Assembly: GCA_020851235.1 (NCBI GenBank)
Contig: JADZDD010000011.1
Location: 141,561-205,560 of the forward strand
Length of the DNA: 64,000 nt
Direction: 5' to 3'
From: Burkholderiales bacterium
Lineage (GTDB): Bacteria > Pseudomonadota > Gammaproteobacteria > Burkholderiales > Casimicrobiaceae
This document shows positions 16,651-26,116 of this stretch, piece after piece. Position numbers and translations under genes: made by a program. How positions within the stretch are numbered: the first letter of the stretch is position 1; each line of letters begins with the position of its first letter. The notes beneath the pieces are model-generated. The model saw only the letters and a list, made by a program, of their open reading frames with translations. It was not told where the DNA came from and did no database searches.

Positions 16651-18251
16651 CGATGACGCTCGGCGTGGCGGGCGCCACCGCTGCGGGTCATTTCGGCCTC
16701 TACGACGCGTCGGCCTTCCACGTCGCCACCGGGTCGACCTGCGGTGACGCCGCACCGATCCGGCAGGCGCGCTGGTATTTTCGACACGAGTGGATTGCGC
16801 TTCCGGACGCCGACGCACCCATGGCCGGCTACACCCGCGGCGTGGCGACCTTCGACGACGTGCGCCGGTGGGCCGCGACGCGGGATGCCGAGGCGTCGAT
16901 CGATTTTCCGCCGCTCGTCTGGGTGAGCGCCCCGGTCCTCGTGCGCGATGCGCATCTCGCGGCCGACGGCGCGACGCTCACGGTCGCCGGTGCCGCGCTG
17001 CCGCTGCGACCGACGGCGAAGATTCCGCTCAATCGCTCGTACTACGACGCGGCGTCGATCGCCTGGCTCGCGCCGCTGCGCCTCACCGCGCGCGGGACGC
17101 AGGACGGCGCGAGCTTCGTGCTGCGCACCGCCTGGCCGCAGGACTTCACCGTCGGACCCGCCGCCGCGCCGCCCCGCGCGTTGCCCGCCGCACCCGCACC
17201 CACGCTCGCGCTGCGGGCGCTCCTGCGGGAGCTGCCACAGGGCGGGGCGCGCAGCCCCTATGCCGCGAATACGCTGTGGCAACGCGATACCGGCGCCACC
17301 GACTGGACGGGCAAGGCCGTGCTGGCCTTCATGGTCAACGGCGCGCAGGGCGACGACGACGAGGCGCACGCCGGCCACTTCGCCATCGTCACGGGTCGCG
17401 TCGACGCCGAAGGTCACATCGGCGACTGGCTCGTCAACAATTTCTACTCGCTCGACATCGAGAGCGAGAAAGGCATCCTCGCGGCACCCGTCACCCTCGA
17501 CAATTACCTGGGCGATCTCAACGCGGGACAGAGCTGGTACCGGCCGACGTACATGGTCGTCGCGGTGCTATCCAGCGCGCGCGCGGCAGCGCTCGTGCAG
17601 TCGGCGTTGAACCGCGTGTACAACCAGTTCTACCGCCACCAGCTCGTCTACTACCACCCGTCGACGAACTGCACGAGCATCAGCGTCGACACGCTGCGCG
17701 CCCTCGGCTGGCCGATCCACGCGCGCGGGCCGACCGGTCGCCTCCTTGCGTGGGCGTCGTTCCCGTACCTCGCGCTCACCGAGCGCTCGATCGCGAAGGC
17801 GCAGCTGAGCTTCGATTACCTGTGCACCGACCAGACCCGGCTCTTTCCTGCCGCCGCGCTCGAGGAGGTGTACGGCGGACTCGTCGCCTTCACGCGCGGG
17901 GAACGCCCGCCCGACAACGACGAGCTCGCGCGCATGCTGTGCGACGACCTCGACGCACTCGCCTTCGTGCGCATCCCCCAGTTTCCGTCGAGCCGCGCGT
18001 TCGGCGCCGCACCGGTGGTGAGCATCGCCGAATACAGGGCGCGCGTCCCGCGTGACCCCGCGCGGCGACAGATCGTGCCGGTACCGTCGCGGCCATTCCC
18101 CGCGGACCTGCGCGACGACGATCTCCTCGCGCCCCCCGCGCACCCGTCCGACCGCGCGCTCGTGGTGTGGGGCACCGTCAGCGTGATCGGCATTCCCTTC
18201 CTCCTCTGGCGCGCGTGGCGACGGTGGCGACGCGGCCGCGTCGCGAGCTGA
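16647..18251 (+). CDS. Hypothetical protein, possible permuted papain-fold (YiiX-like) enzyme with C-terminal membrane anchor
   Basis: A 534-residue protein that I do not recognise as a named family. It begins at GTG 16647, overlapping the selD stop by 4 bases; ATG 16653 is an alternative. The region around residues 230-260 reads AHAGHFAIVTGRV, and about 110 residues later comes STNCTSISVDTLRALGW. A His in an AGHxAIV strand followed later by an NC at a helix start is the order seen in circularly permuted NlpC/P60 (YiiX-like) papain-fold proteins, so His and Cys may form a catalytic pair; this is inference. The end of the protein is one membrane helix (VVWGTVSVIGIPFLLW) and an Arg-rich tail. 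There is no clear signal peptide. Translational coupling to selD is unexplained. Confidence 0.7.
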   Translation: MTMTLGVAGATAAGHFGLYDASAFHVATGSTCGDAAPIRQARWYFRHEWIALPDADAPMAGYTRGVATFDDVRRWAATRDAEASIDFPPLVWVSAPVLVRDAHLAADGATLTVAGAALPLRPTAKIPLNRSYYDAASIAWLAPLRLTARGTQDGASFVLRTAWPQDFTVGPAAAPPRALPAAPAPTLALRALLRELPQGGARSPYAANTLWQRDTGATDWTGKAVLAFMVNGAQGDDDEAHAGHFAIVTGRVDAEGHIGDWLVNNFYSLDIESEKGILAAPVTLDNYLGDLNAGQSWYRPTYMVVAVLSSARAAALVQSALNRVYNQFYRHQLVYYHPSTNCTSISVDTLRALGWPIHARGPTGRLLAWASFPYLALTERSIAKAQLSFDYLCTDQTRLFPAAALEEVYGGLVAFTRGERPPDNDELARMLCDDLDALAFVRIPQFPSSRAFGAAPVVSIAEYRARVPRDPARRQIVPVPSRPFPADLRDDDLLAPPAHPSDRALVVWGTVSVIGIPFLLWRAWRRWRRGRVAS

Positions 18252-18342
18252 CGGCAGGTGCCCGCGGCGCTCGCGCTTGCGCCGCCGGAGTCGGCTTTGG
18301 CGCTACGATGTCGGTTCCCGGCATTCAACGACGATTGCAACC

Positions 18343-19779
18343 ATGAAAAAGCACAACCTCATCGACGGCGCATGGGTGGCCGGCGCGAGCGCCACCCCCA
18401 ACGTCAATCCCTCGAACACCGCCGACATCATCGACGAGTACGCGCAAGCGGACCGCGAGCAGGCCAACGCGGCCATCGCCGCGGCGCGCGCCGCGCTGCC
18501 CAAGTGGGCGCAGGCGACGATCCAGCAGCGCGCCGACATCCTCGACCAGATCGGCACCGAGATCCTCGCGCGCAAGGACGAGCTCGGCACGCTCCTCTCG
18601 CGCGAGGAAGGCAAGACGAAGCCGGAGGGGATCGGCGAGGCTGCCCGTGCGGGGGCGATCTTCAAGTTCTTCGCCCAGGAGGCGCTGCGCGCGCGCGGTG
18701 AGCTCGTGCCGTCGGTGCGCCCGGGGATCGAGGTGGAGATGACGCGCGAGCCGGTCGGCGTCGTCGGGATGATCACGCCGTGGAACTTTCCGATCGCCAT
18801 TCCAGCCTGGAAGATCGCGCCGGCGCTCGCCTTCGGCAACTGCGTGGTGATCAAGCCGGCGGACCTCGTTCCCGGCTGCGCGTGGGCGCTCGCCGAGATC
18901 ATCTCGCGCACGGCGCTGCCGCCGGGGGTCTTCAACCTCGTCATGGGCCGGGGTTCGGTGGTCGGCGACGCGATCGTCACGTCGCCCGACGTCGATGCCT
19001 TGAGCTTCACCGGATCGGTGGCGACCGGACGCGCGGTCGCCCGAACCGCGGCCGAGACGATGAAGAAGGTCCAGCTCGAGATGGGTGGCAAGAACCCGCA
19101 GGTCGTGCTCGACGACGCCGACCTCGACGTGGCGGTAAACGTGGTCTTGCAAAGCGCCTTCTTCTCGACCGGACAACGCTGCACGGCGGCGAGCCGGGTG
19201 ATCGTCACCGAGGGCATCCACGATCGCTTCGTCGCCGCGCTCACCGCACGCATGGGCAAGCTCACGGTCGACGACGCCTTGAAGGCCGGCACCGACATCG
19301 GCCCCGTGGTCGATCCGGCGCAGCTCAAGCAGGATCTCGACTACGTCGCCGTCGCGAGGAGCGAAGGCGGCAAGCTCGTGGCCGGTGGCGAGCGCCTGAC
19401 GCGCGCAACCGACGGCTACTACTTCGCACCCACGCTCTTCACCGAGACGACGCCGACGATGCGCATCAACCGCGAGGAGGTTTTCGGTCCGGTCGCAAGC
19501 ATCATCCGGGTCAAGGACTACGACGAGGCGCTCGCGGTGGCCAACGACACGGCCTTCGGCCTGTGCGCGGGAATCGCCACCCGCTCGCTCAAGCACGCGG
19601 CGCACTTCAAGCGTCACGCGCAGGTCGGCATGGTGATGATCAATCTGCCGACCGCCGGGGTCGACTACCACGTGCCGTTCGGCGGGCGCAAGGCGTCGAG
19701 CTACGGCCCGCGCGAGCAAGGCACGTATGCGGCCGAGTTCTACACGACGGTGAAGACGACGTACGTCAATCCGGTGTGA
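18343..19779 (+). CDS. Aldehyde dehydrogenase, likely 2-oxoglutarate-semialdehyde type
   Basis: A 478-residue NAD(P)-dependent aldehyde dehydrogenase. The cofactor site has [13 protein letters not shown] and the strand [15 protein letters not shown] is the Rossmann loop. Catalytic Glu is in LEMGGKNP and catalytic Cys in [17 protein letters not shown] closes the fold. The ATG at 18343 matches the normal family N-terminus ([10 protein letters not shown]). The sugar-acid dehydratase gene begins 4 bases after its stop. That pairing, together with the GQRCTA motif, suggests 2-oxoglutarate semialdehyde dehydrogenase, the last step of the Weimberg-type oxidative pentose or sugar-acid route. The substrate is inferred only from context. 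Confidence 0.9.
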   Translation: MKKHNLIDGAWVAGASATPNVNPSNTADIIDEYAQADREQANAAIAAARAALPKWAQATIQQRADILDQIGTEILARKDELGTLLSREEGKTKPEGIGEAARAGAIFKFFAQEALRARGELVPSVRPGIEVEMTREPVGVVGMITPWNFPIAIPAWKIAPALAFGNCVVIKPADLVPGCAWALAEIISRTALPPGVFNLVMGRGSVVGDAIVTSPDVDALSFTGSVATGRAVARTAAETMKKVQLEMGGKNPQVVLDDADLDVAVNVVLQSAFFSTGQRCTAASRVIVTEGIHDRFVAALTARMGKLTVDDALKAGTDIGPVVDPAQLKQDLDYVAVARSEGGKLVAGGERLTRATDGYYFAPTLFTETTPTMRINREEVFGPVASIIRVKDYDEALAVANDTAFGLCAGIATRSLKHAAHFKRHAQVGMVMINLPTAGVDYHVPFGGRKASSYGPREQGTYAAEFYTTVKTTYVNPV

Positions 19780-19783
19780 GGTG

Positions 19784-21520
19784 ATGGGCAAGCCGCGCAA
19801 GACGCCGGAGACGCTGCGCAGTCACCGCTGGTACGGTGCGGCCGACCTGCGCGCATTCGGGCATCGCTCGCGCACGGCGCAGATGGGCTACGCGCGCGAG
19901 GACTACGCGGGCAAGCCGGTCATCGCGATCATCAATACCTGGAGCGACATCAATCCCTGTCACACGCACTTTCGCCAGCGCGCGGAAGAGGTCAAGCGCG
20001 GCGTCTGGCAGGCGGGAGGCTTTCCGGTCGAGATGCCGGCGATGTCGCTCTCCGAGCCATTCCAGAAGCCCACCACGATGCTGTACCGCAACCTCCTCGC
20101 GATGGAGACCGAGGAGCTCCTGCGAAGTTACCCCGCCGACGGCGCGGTGCTCATGGGCGGGTGCGACAAGACCACGCCCGCGCTCATCATGGGCGCGCTG
20201 TCGATGAACCTGCCGACGATCTTCGTCCCGGCCGGGCCGATGCTGCGCGGCGACTTCCGCGGTGAGACGTTGGGCAGCGGCAGCGACGTGTGGAAGTACT
20301 GGGCGGAGCTGCGCGCCGGACGCATCGACGAGCACGACTGGCACGAGATCGAGGCCGGCATCGCCCGCTCGCCGGGCCACTGCATGACGATGGGCACCGC
20401 GTCGACGATGACGAGCGCCGCCGAGGCGATGGGGCTCACGCTGCCCGGCGCGGCGTCGATCCCGGCCCCCGATGCGCGACACGCCCAGATGGCCTCGCTG
20501 TCCGGTCGGCGGATCGTCGACATGGTGTGGGAGGACCTCGCGATCCGCGACGTCGTCGATGCACGCGCGATCCACAACGCGGTGACCACGGTGCTCGCGC
20601 TGGGTGGCTCGACGAACGCGATCGTGCACCTCATCGCCATCGCCCGCCGCGCCGGGGTGGCGCTCGACCTCGATCGCTTCGACGCGCTCGCGCGACGCAC
20701 GCCGGTGCTCGCCAACGTGCGCCCCTCCGGCGCGTTCCTCATGGAGGATTTCTACTATGCGGGCGGCCTGCGCGGCCTCCTTGGCCGTCTGCCCGACCTG
20801 CTCGAGGGTTCGGCGCAGACGGTCAACGGCCGCTCGCTCGCCGCCAACGTCGAGGGTGCGCCGGTCCATCGCGACGACGTCATCCGCACCCGCGCGAACC
20901 CGCTCGTTGCGCACAGTGGGCTCGCGGTGCTGCGGGGAAACCTCGCGCCGGATGGTGCCGTCATCAAGCCCCCGGCGATGGAGCCGCGCCTTGCGCACCA
21001 CACGGGGCCGGCGGTCGTGTTTCGCAACTACGCCGACATGGCGGCGCGCATCGACGATCCGGCGCTTCCCGTCACCCGGGACAGCGTGCTCGTCCTGCAG
21101 GGCGCGGGTCCGCAAGGGGCACCGGGCTTGCCCGAGTGGGGACAGTTGCCGATTCCGCGCAAGCTGTTGCAGGAAGGCGTGCGCGACATGGTGCGCATCT
21201 CCGATGCGCGCATGAGCGGCACGAGCTACGGCGCGTGCGTGCTGCACGTGGCACCGGAATCGCACGTCGGCGGCCCGCTCGCGCTCGTTCGCGACGGCGA
21301 CCGCATCACGCTCGACGTCGCGGCACGAAACCTCGCACTCGAGGTCGACGCGGCGGAGCTTGCCCGACGGCGCGCCGCATGGACGCCGCCGAAGCCGCAC
21401 TACGCGCGTGGCTTCGGCGCGCTCTATCTCGCGCACGTCACGCAGGCCAACGACGGCTGCGACTTCGATTTCCTCGAGGAAGGCGCGGCGACCGCGACCC
21501 CCGACCCCGAGATCCACTGA
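19784..21520 (+). CDS. IlvD/Edd-family sugar-acid dehydratase (L-arabinonate/D-xylonate dehydratase-like)
   Basis: A 578-residue iron-sulfur dehydratase. The three conserved cysteines are in place: [23 protein letters not shown] and [14 protein letters not shown]. The family motifs [13 protein letters not shown] and [13 protein letters not shown] follow. The N-terminal RSHRWYG and [13 protein letters not shown] point to the sugar-acid branch (arabinonate, xylonate, fuconate) and not to dihydroxyacid dehydratase IlvD. It would convert an aldonate to its 2-keto-3-deoxy acid. GTG 19781 and ATG 19784 are adjacent; ATG is preferred. It is in an operon with the aldehyde dehydrogenase; no aldolase or keto-deoxy-acid dehydratase is seen in the window. 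Confidence 0.9.
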   Translation: MGKPRKTPETLRSHRWYGAADLRAFGHRSRTAQMGYAREDYAGKPVIAIINTWSDINPCHTHFRQRAEEVKRGVWQAGGFPVEMPAMSLSEPFQKPTTMLYRNLLAMETEELLRSYPADGAVLMGGCDKTTPALIMGALSMNLPTIFVPAGPMLRGDFRGETLGSGSDVWKYWAELRAGRIDEHDWHEIEAGIARSPGHCMTMGTASTMTSAAEAMGLTLPGAASIPAPDARHAQMASLSGRRIVDMVWEDLAIRDVVDARAIHNAVTTVLALGGSTNAIVHLIAIARRAGVALDLDRFDALARRTPVLANVRPSGAFLMEDFYYAGGLRGLLGRLPDLLEGSAQTVNGRSLAANVEGAPVHRDDVIRTRANPLVAHSGLAVLRGNLAPDGAVIKPPAMEPRLAHHTGPAVVFRNYADMAARIDDPALPVTRDSVLVLQGAGPQGAPGLPEWGQLPIPRKLLQEGVRDMVRISDARMSGTSYGACVLHVAPESHVGGPLALVRDGDRITLDVAARNLALEVDAAELARRRAAWTPPKPHYARGFGALYLAHVTQANDGCDFDFLEEGAATATPDPEIH

Positions 21521-21549
21521 CGCCCGGGCGCCCGCGCGGGTGGCGCGGA

Positions 21550-22608
21550 TCAGGTGGGCGCGATCTCGACCGTGCCGCCGCGCTTTGCCGCGCGAGCGAT
21601 GGCGTCGACCACGCGCAGGTTCATGAGCCCGTCGCGGCCGGTGACGAGCGGCTGCGCGCGCCCCCGGATCACGTCGGCGAAGTGCGCGATCTGCAGCGCG
21701 AGCGGATCGGCACGCGTCATCGGCACGACGCTCGAGACGAAGGGCTTGAACCACGAGCGATCGGCGTCGCTTGCGTACGTGCGCAGCCGCATCGTCGGAA
21801 TGGCGAGCGAGCCATGCGTGCCCATGACGACGTACGTGTCCTCGTCGTCGTAGGTCGCGTACGCCTTGTTCTCCTGCGAGGTCTGCTCCCAGCTGCGCGG
21901 CGAGGCCGCGGTGTCCGAGAGCATGAACGTGCCGAGTGCACCGCCGGCAAAGCGCAGCGTGATGGCGACGGTGTCCTCGACCTCGAAGCCGCGCGTGGCA
22001 TTGGACGCCTGCGCTTGCACCGCGACGATCTCGCCCATGAGCGAGCGCAGGGCATCGACCTCGTGGATCAGGTTGATGAGGATCGGGCCGCCACCGGGCC
22101 GTCGCCGCCAGTCGTTGGGCGGGTCGAAGTAGCCGTCGACGGCGGGCTTGCAGAACACTGCACTGCCCATCACGGCGACGAGCTTGCCGAGCCTGCCCGA
22201 GCGCACGACGTCGATCGCGGTATCCATGATCGGGCTGTGCCGGCGCATGTGACCCACGAGGATCGGCACGCCCGCCTTCTCCGCCGTGGCCACGAGCGCG
22301 TCACCTGCCTCGACGGTGTGTGCGAGCGGTTTTTCGACCAGCACGGGAATGCCGGCGACCACGCACTGCAGCGCCTGTTCGACGTGCAGCGCATTCGGCG
22401 TCGCGACGATCACGCCGTCGGGCTTCGTGGCGAGGCACTCACCGAGCGTGGGATAGAGCGGCACGCGGAATCGCGCCGCGACGTCCGCCGCTTTCGGCCC
22501 CGGATCGACGATGCCGCCGATCACGCACTCGGCGCTGGCCACGATCTCCTCCAGGTGGCGCAGGCCGATGAGGCCGGCGCCCGCCACTGCGATGCGAAGC
22601 TTTGCCAT
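21550..22608 (-). CDS. Gfo/Idh/MocA family oxidoreductase
   Basis: A 352-residue NAD(P)-dependent dehydrogenase. The Rossmann motif VAGAGLIGLRH is at the N-terminus, followed by the signature EKPLAHT and the C-terminal alpha/beta domain with GPILINLIHEVDALR, where the His is in the usual catalytic position. Family members oxidise inositols, sugars or related polyols. ATG 22608 gives the standard start; the frame upstream is chance. It converges on the sugar-acid dehydratase and may supply an oxidised sugar to that pathway, but the substrate is unknown. Confidence 0.9.
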   Translation of the reverse strand: MAKLRIAVAGAGLIGLRHLEEIVASAECVIGGIVDPGPKAADVAARFRVPLYPTLGECLATKPDGVIVATPNALHVEQALQCVVAGIPVLVEKPLAHTVEAGDALVATAEKAGVPILVGHMRRHSPIMDTAIDVVRSGRLGKLVAVMGSAVFCKPAVDGYFDPPNDWRRRPGGGPILINLIHEVDALRSLMGEIVAVQAQASNATRGFEVEDTVAITLRFAGGALGTFMLSDTAASPRSWEQTSQENKAYATYDDEDTYVVMGTHGSLAIPTMRLRTYASDADRSWFKPFVSSVVPMTRADPLALQIAHFADVIRGRAQPLVTGRDGLMNLRVVDAIARAAKRGGTVEIAPT

Positions 22609-22968
22609 GGTCTGTTCGATCCTCGAGCGCCGCCGACCGGGCGCGACGCCAAGCGTCGACGGTGGAAAAGCCCAATGTACCATCGCCCGCGGCAGGGCCT
22701 TCCCGTGGCGGCACGCCCGGTGGCAACCCTTGTCACGCAACGATCGACCGCGTGCCCGCCCGTTGCCCCGAAGCGCTTCGGACGTGCTACGCTCTTTCCC
22801 ATGGCGTGATGAGGGGTTTGGACCGGCCGGCCGGATCGGGTGCGCGGGTTGCGTCACGCGATCGCGACCCCACCCTGCACCTCATGAGCCGGCGGTGGCC
22901 GAGTCCACGCGCATCCCTCGCCGGATGCACGCATCGACCGTCGGCACCCCATCGAGAAAGGATTCACC
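22609..22968. other. Divergent intergenic region between the Gfo/Idh gene and tusA
   Basis: About 360 bases with no supported gene. It must hold the promoters for the leftward oxidoreductase and the rightward tusA-dsrE2-fadL set. The only clear structure is a perfect 14-base palindrome, CCGAAGCGCTTCGG, followed 6 bases later by a TACGCT -10-like hexamer reading rightward (22788-22793). The small open frames here are Arg/Pro-rich and unconvincing. Confidence 0.4.
22768..22781. repeat. 14-base perfect palindrome upstream of tusA
   Basis: CCGAAGC/GCTTCGG with no spacer, directly before a TACGCT -10-like element, placing it about where a -35 element would be. This is consistent with an operator for the tusA operon, but could be chance in such GC-rich DNA. 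Confidence 0.35.
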
Positions 22969-23196
22969 GTGAATTTCGACAAGGAACTCGACGCGCGCAA
23001 TCTTTCCTGCCCGCTGCCGATACTGAAGACCAAGAAGGCGCTCAATGACCTCACGTCGGGGCAGGTGCTGAAGATCGTTGCCACCGATCCGGGTTCGGTC
23101 AAGGACATGCAGGCCTTCGCCAACCAGACCGGTCACGCCTTGCTGTCGCACTCCGAAGAGAACAAGACCTACGTCTTCCTCATGCGCAAGAAATAA
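22969..23196 (+). CDS. tusA: TusA-family sulfur carrier protein
   Basis: A 75-residue protein with the TusA signature: LDARNLSCPLPILKTKKAL, where the Cys of the CPxP motif carries persulfide, then the DPGSVKDMQAF segment and a C-terminal strand. It starts at GTG 22969 with AAGGA 7 bases upstream. TusA proteins relay sulfur in tRNA thiolation, molybdenum-cofactor synthesis or, when paired with DsrE proteins, in sulfur oxidation. The dsrE2 gene begins 32 bases downstream, which favours the last use. Confidence 0.95.
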   Translation: MNFDKELDARNLSCPLPILKTKKALNDLTSGQVLKIVATDPGSVKDMQAFANQTGHALLSHSEENKTYVFLMRKK

Positions 23197-23228
23197 CGCG
23201 GCACCACGCGGCGCCGCCGGAGCCCGCC

Positions 23229-23861
23229 ATGGAAAAGCAGCTGGAACGCAGTGCTGCGGTGAATCCCGATCTCGATCGCGCGATCGCCGCCCGGATCGAC
23301 GCCCTGCTCGACGAGCGGCTCGAAGCCAAGCTTGCCGAGATCCGTGCCGCGAAGACGCCGGCGATGACGATCATCGCGACCAAGGGGACGCTCGATTGGG
23401 CCTATCCGCCGTTCATCCTCGCCTCGACCGGCGCCGCGCTCGGTTGGGACGTGTCGATCTTCTTCACGTTCTACGGTCTCGAACTCCTGAAGAAGGACTT
23501 GCGCACGCTCAAGGTGAGCCCACTCGGCAATCCGGCGATGCCGATGAAGATGCCGATGGGTCCCGAGTGGTTCCGCGCGATCCGCTGGAACGTCCCCAAT
23601 GCCATCCAGTCGCTCATCCCGGCCTACGAGGCCTTCGCGACGAAGATGATGCAAAAGACGATTCGCAACAAGGGCGTGGCCCCGATCTCCGAACTGCGGG
23701 CGCTGTGCCTCGAAGCCGGCGTCAACCTGGTCGGCTGCCAGATGACCGTCGATCTTTTCGGTTACCAGCCGAGCGATTTCATTGACGAAGTGAAGGAGTA
23801 CGTCGGAGCGGCTACGTTCCTGCCGATGGCGCGGGACGCAGACGTGAGCCTGTTCATTTGA
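23229..23861 (+). CDS. DsrE2-like sulfurtransferase (DsrE/DsrF/DrsH family)
   Basis: A 210-residue protein with a charged, coiled N-terminus (1-45), then a DsrE-like Rossmann fold starting at MTIIATKGTLDWAYPPFILA. The conserved reactive Cys is in VGCQMTVDLFG; a second lies in RALCLEAG. The hydrophobic stretches and length fit DsrE2, a membrane-associated member usually encoded with tusA and often a rhodanese. It is expected to hold or pass persulfide sulfur to or from TusA. Its place between tusA and a FadL-type porin forms one probable transcription unit. Confidence 0.85.
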   Translation: MEKQLERSAAVNPDLDRAIAARIDALLDERLEAKLAEIRAAKTPAMTIIATKGTLDWAYPPFILASTGAALGWDVSIFFTFYGLELLKKDLRTLKVSPLGNPAMPMKMPMGPEWFRAIRWNVPNAIQSLIPAYEAFATKMMQKTIRNKGVAPISELRALCLEAGVNLVGCQMTVDLFGYQPSDFIDEVKEYVGAATFLPMARDADVSLFI

Positions 23862-23896
23862 CGATCACGCCTCGCACGCGTGTCAGGGGGAGCAAG

Positions 23897-25240
23897 ATGA
23901 ACGTTCGACTCGTTGCTGCGGCTCTCGCCGCTGCCGCTCCGTTCGCCGCGCAGGCAACGGACGGCTACTTCGCCAACGGTTACGGGATGAAGTCGAACGG
24001 CATGGCAGGCGCTGCCGTCGCCGTGGCACAGGAGCCGTTCGCCGGCGCGGTCAATCCCGCCACGGCGGCGTTCCTCGACAACCAATGGCAGGTCGGGCTC
24101 GCCTGGTTCTCGCCGCGGCGCGATGCCGCGCGATCGGGCTCGGGGCCGGCCAACATCGACGCCTCCGTCGATAGCGGCAGCACGAATTTCTTCATCCCGG
24201 AGTTCGGCGTCAACTGGAAGTATCGCCCCGACCTCGCATTCGGGCTCACCGTCTACGGCAACGGCGGGATGAACACCGACTATCCCGGCGGACAGATTCC
24301 GCCGCAGAGCGCCTGCTCGCCATTTCGCGGCGGGCAGGGTGCTCCCTACAACCTGCTGTGCGGCAGCGGCAGCCTCGGCGTCGATCTCACGCAGGTCATG
24401 CTCGCACCGTATGCGGCGTGGCAGTTCGCGAAGGGACACTCGCTCGGTATCGCGCCGATCGTCGCGTACCAGCGCTTCAAGATGGAGGGCTTGCAGGCAT
24501 TCGACAATCCGGCGTTCTCGACGGCGCCGGGTGCGGTCACCAATAACGGCTACGACGACGGCTGGGGCGTCGGCGTGCGCCTGGGCTACATGGGGCAGTT
24601 CACCGAGCAGTTCGCCATCGGTGCGACGTGGTCGTCGAAGATTGGCATGGACAACTTCGACAAGTACCGCGGACTGTTCGCGCAACAGGGTGGCTTCGAC
24701 ATCCCGTCCAACTTCGCGATCGGCGTCGCGCTGCGCCCCGTGAAGCCGCTCCTCATCGCGGTCGACTACGAGCGGATCTTCTACGACGATGCGCCGTCGG
24801 TGAACAATCCGAGCCAGTGGATCGGCCTGTGCGCTCCGCCGCAGATGGGCGGCGCCGGTCAGCGGCAGTACTGCCTGGGCGGTGACAGCGGTGCGGGCTT
24901 CGGCTGGCGCAACGTCGACGTGTGGAAGATCGGCGTGCAGTACGACATCAACGAGCGCTGGACGATTCGCGGCGGCTACAACTACGTCGACAACCCGATC
25001 CAGGCACAGGACGTGACGTTCAACATCCTCGCCCCCGGCGTCGTGCAGCACCAGTGGACCGCGGGCGCGACCTGGCGCATCGACCGGAACAACGAGATCA
25101 CCGGCGCGTTCATGTACGCGCAGAACAACTCGGTCACCGGGACGAGTCTTTTCGCTGGCTTCGGACTCCCGCCGACGACGACCGAGACGATCGCGATGAA
25201 GGAGTACCTCCTGGGCATCGCCTACACGCGGCGGTTCTAG
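23897..25240 (+). CDS. FadL/TodX-family outer membrane transport protein
   Basis: A 447-residue outer-membrane porin. The ATG at 23897 has AGGGGGAGC directly upstream and yields a signal peptide cleaved near AAQA/TDGYFANG. The mature N-terminus (TDGYFANGYGMKSNGMAGA) is the hatch-domain NPA-type start of FadL proteins, with AVNPATAAFLDNQ following. The rest alternates amphipathic strands, ending in an aromatic residue (YTRRF) as outer-membrane barrels do. Family members admit long-chain fatty acids or aromatic hydrocarbons. Its position 35 bases after dsrE2 raises the possibility that it admits a hydrophobic sulfur compound, but no sequence feature proves this. Confidence 0.9.
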   Translation: MNVRLVAAALAAAAPFAAQATDGYFANGYGMKSNGMAGAAVAVAQEPFAGAVNPATAAFLDNQWQVGLAWFSPRRDAARSGSGPANIDASVDSGSTNFFIPEFGVNWKYRPDLAFGLTVYGNGGMNTDYPGGQIPPQSACSPFRGGQGAPYNLLCGSGSLGVDLTQVMLAPYAAWQFAKGHSLGIAPIVAYQRFKMEGLQAFDNPAFSTAPGAVTNNGYDDGWGVGVRLGYMGQFTEQFAIGATWSSKIGMDNFDKYRGLFAQQGGFDIPSNFAIGVALRPVKPLLIAVDYERIFYDDAPSVNNPSQWIGLCAPPQMGGAGQRQYCLGGDSGAGFGWRNVDVWKIGVQYDINERWTIRGGYNYVDNPIQAQDVTFNILAPGVVQHQWTAGATWRIDRNNEITGAFMYAQNNSVTGTSLFAGFGLPPTTTETIAMKEYLLGIAYTRRF

Positions 25241-25249
25241 TCGCGTGCC

Positions 25250-25279
25250 GCGATCCCGCCACGCTCGCGACGGGATCGC
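25250..25279. terminator. Hairpin between convergent fadL-like and enoyl-CoA hydratase genes
   Basis: Perfect 9-base inverted repeat GCGATCCCG ... CGGGATCGC with a 12-base loop. It begins 10 bases after the fadL stop and lies between two converging genes. No U-tract follows on either strand, so it may be a folding barrier or a weak bidirectional terminator. Confidence 0.4.
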
Positions 25280-25324
25280 CGCCAGGGTCGGCCCGGCGGG
25301 GTCCCGGACCGCGGGTGTCGCGCG

Positions 25325-26101
25325 TCAGCGCTGCTTGAACTGCGGCTTCACCTTGTCGAGGAACGCCTGCATCCCGATCTTCTGGTCCTCGGTCGCGAAC
25401 AGCGAGTGGAACATCCTTCGCTCGAAGTGGATGCCGTCGGCAAGCGTGCCCTCGTAGGCGCGATTCACCGCTTCCTTGGCCATCATGACCACCGGCAGCG
25501 AGTATTCGCAGATCGTGGCGGCGGCCGCGAGCGCCTCGTCGACGAGCGTCTCGGCGCTGACCACGCGTGAGACGAGTCCGGCGCGCTCGGCCTCGTCGGC
25601 GCTCATCATGCGGCCGGTGAGCACGAGGTCCATCGCCTTCGCCTTGCCGACCGCACGCGGCAGGCGCTGCGTGCCGCCCGCACCGGGAATGATGCCGAGC
25701 TTGATCTCGGGTTGGCCAAAGCGGGCGTCGGTGGCGGCGATGATGAAGTCGCACATCATCGCCAGCTCGCAGCCGCCACCCAGCGCGTAACCCGCCACCG
25801 CCGCGATCACGGGCTTGCGGATGGCGCGAATCGCCTCCCAGTTGCGCGTGATGTACTCGTTCTTGTAGACGTCCATGTACGACCACTTCGCCATCGCACC
25901 GATGTCGGCTCCGGCGGCGAATGCCTTGGCGCTGCCGGTGACGACCATCGCGCCAATGGCGTCGTCGGCGTCGAAGGCCTTGAGCGCCGCGCCGAGTTCG
26001 TCCATCAGCGCGTCGTTGAGCGCGTTGAGCTGCTTCGGACGATGCAGCGTGACCAGGCCGACGCGGCCGCGGGTTTCGACGAGGATGTTTTCGTAGCTCA
26101 C
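25325..26101 (-). CDS. Enoyl-CoA hydratase/isomerase family protein
   Basis: A 258-residue crotonase-fold enzyme. The oxyanion-hole segments [10 protein letters not shown] and [13 protein letters not shown] are intact. The catalytic [20 protein letters not shown] carries the first Glu; the second acidic position is Asp (AMDLVLTG), which is common in this subgroup. It would hydrate trans-2-enoyl-CoA in fatty-acid or aromatic-acid degradation. It starts at GTG 26101 with AGGAAGG upstream. It is 15 bases downstream of the AroE-like gene on the same strand, so the two are probably co-transcribed. Confidence 0.92.
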   Translation of the reverse strand: MSYENILVETRGRVGLVTLHRPKQLNALNDALMDELGAALKAFDADDAIGAMVVTGSAKAFAAGADIGAMAKWSYMDVYKNEYITRNWEAIRAIRKPVIAAVAGYALGGGCELAMMCDFIIAATDARFGQPEIKLGIIPGAGGTQRLPRAVGKAKAMDLVLTGRMMSADEAERAGLVSRVVSAETLVDEALAAAATICEYSLPVVMMAKEAVNRAYEGTLADGIHFERRMFHSLFATEDQKIGMQAFLDKVKPQFKQR

Positions 26102-26116
26102 GGGAGTGCCCTTCCT

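Noticed and set aside
25325..26101. Asp in place of the second catalytic Glu in the enoyl-CoA hydratase.
   Set aside because: I recall this AMDLVLTGR version as common in proteobacterial members, so not treated as an anomaly.
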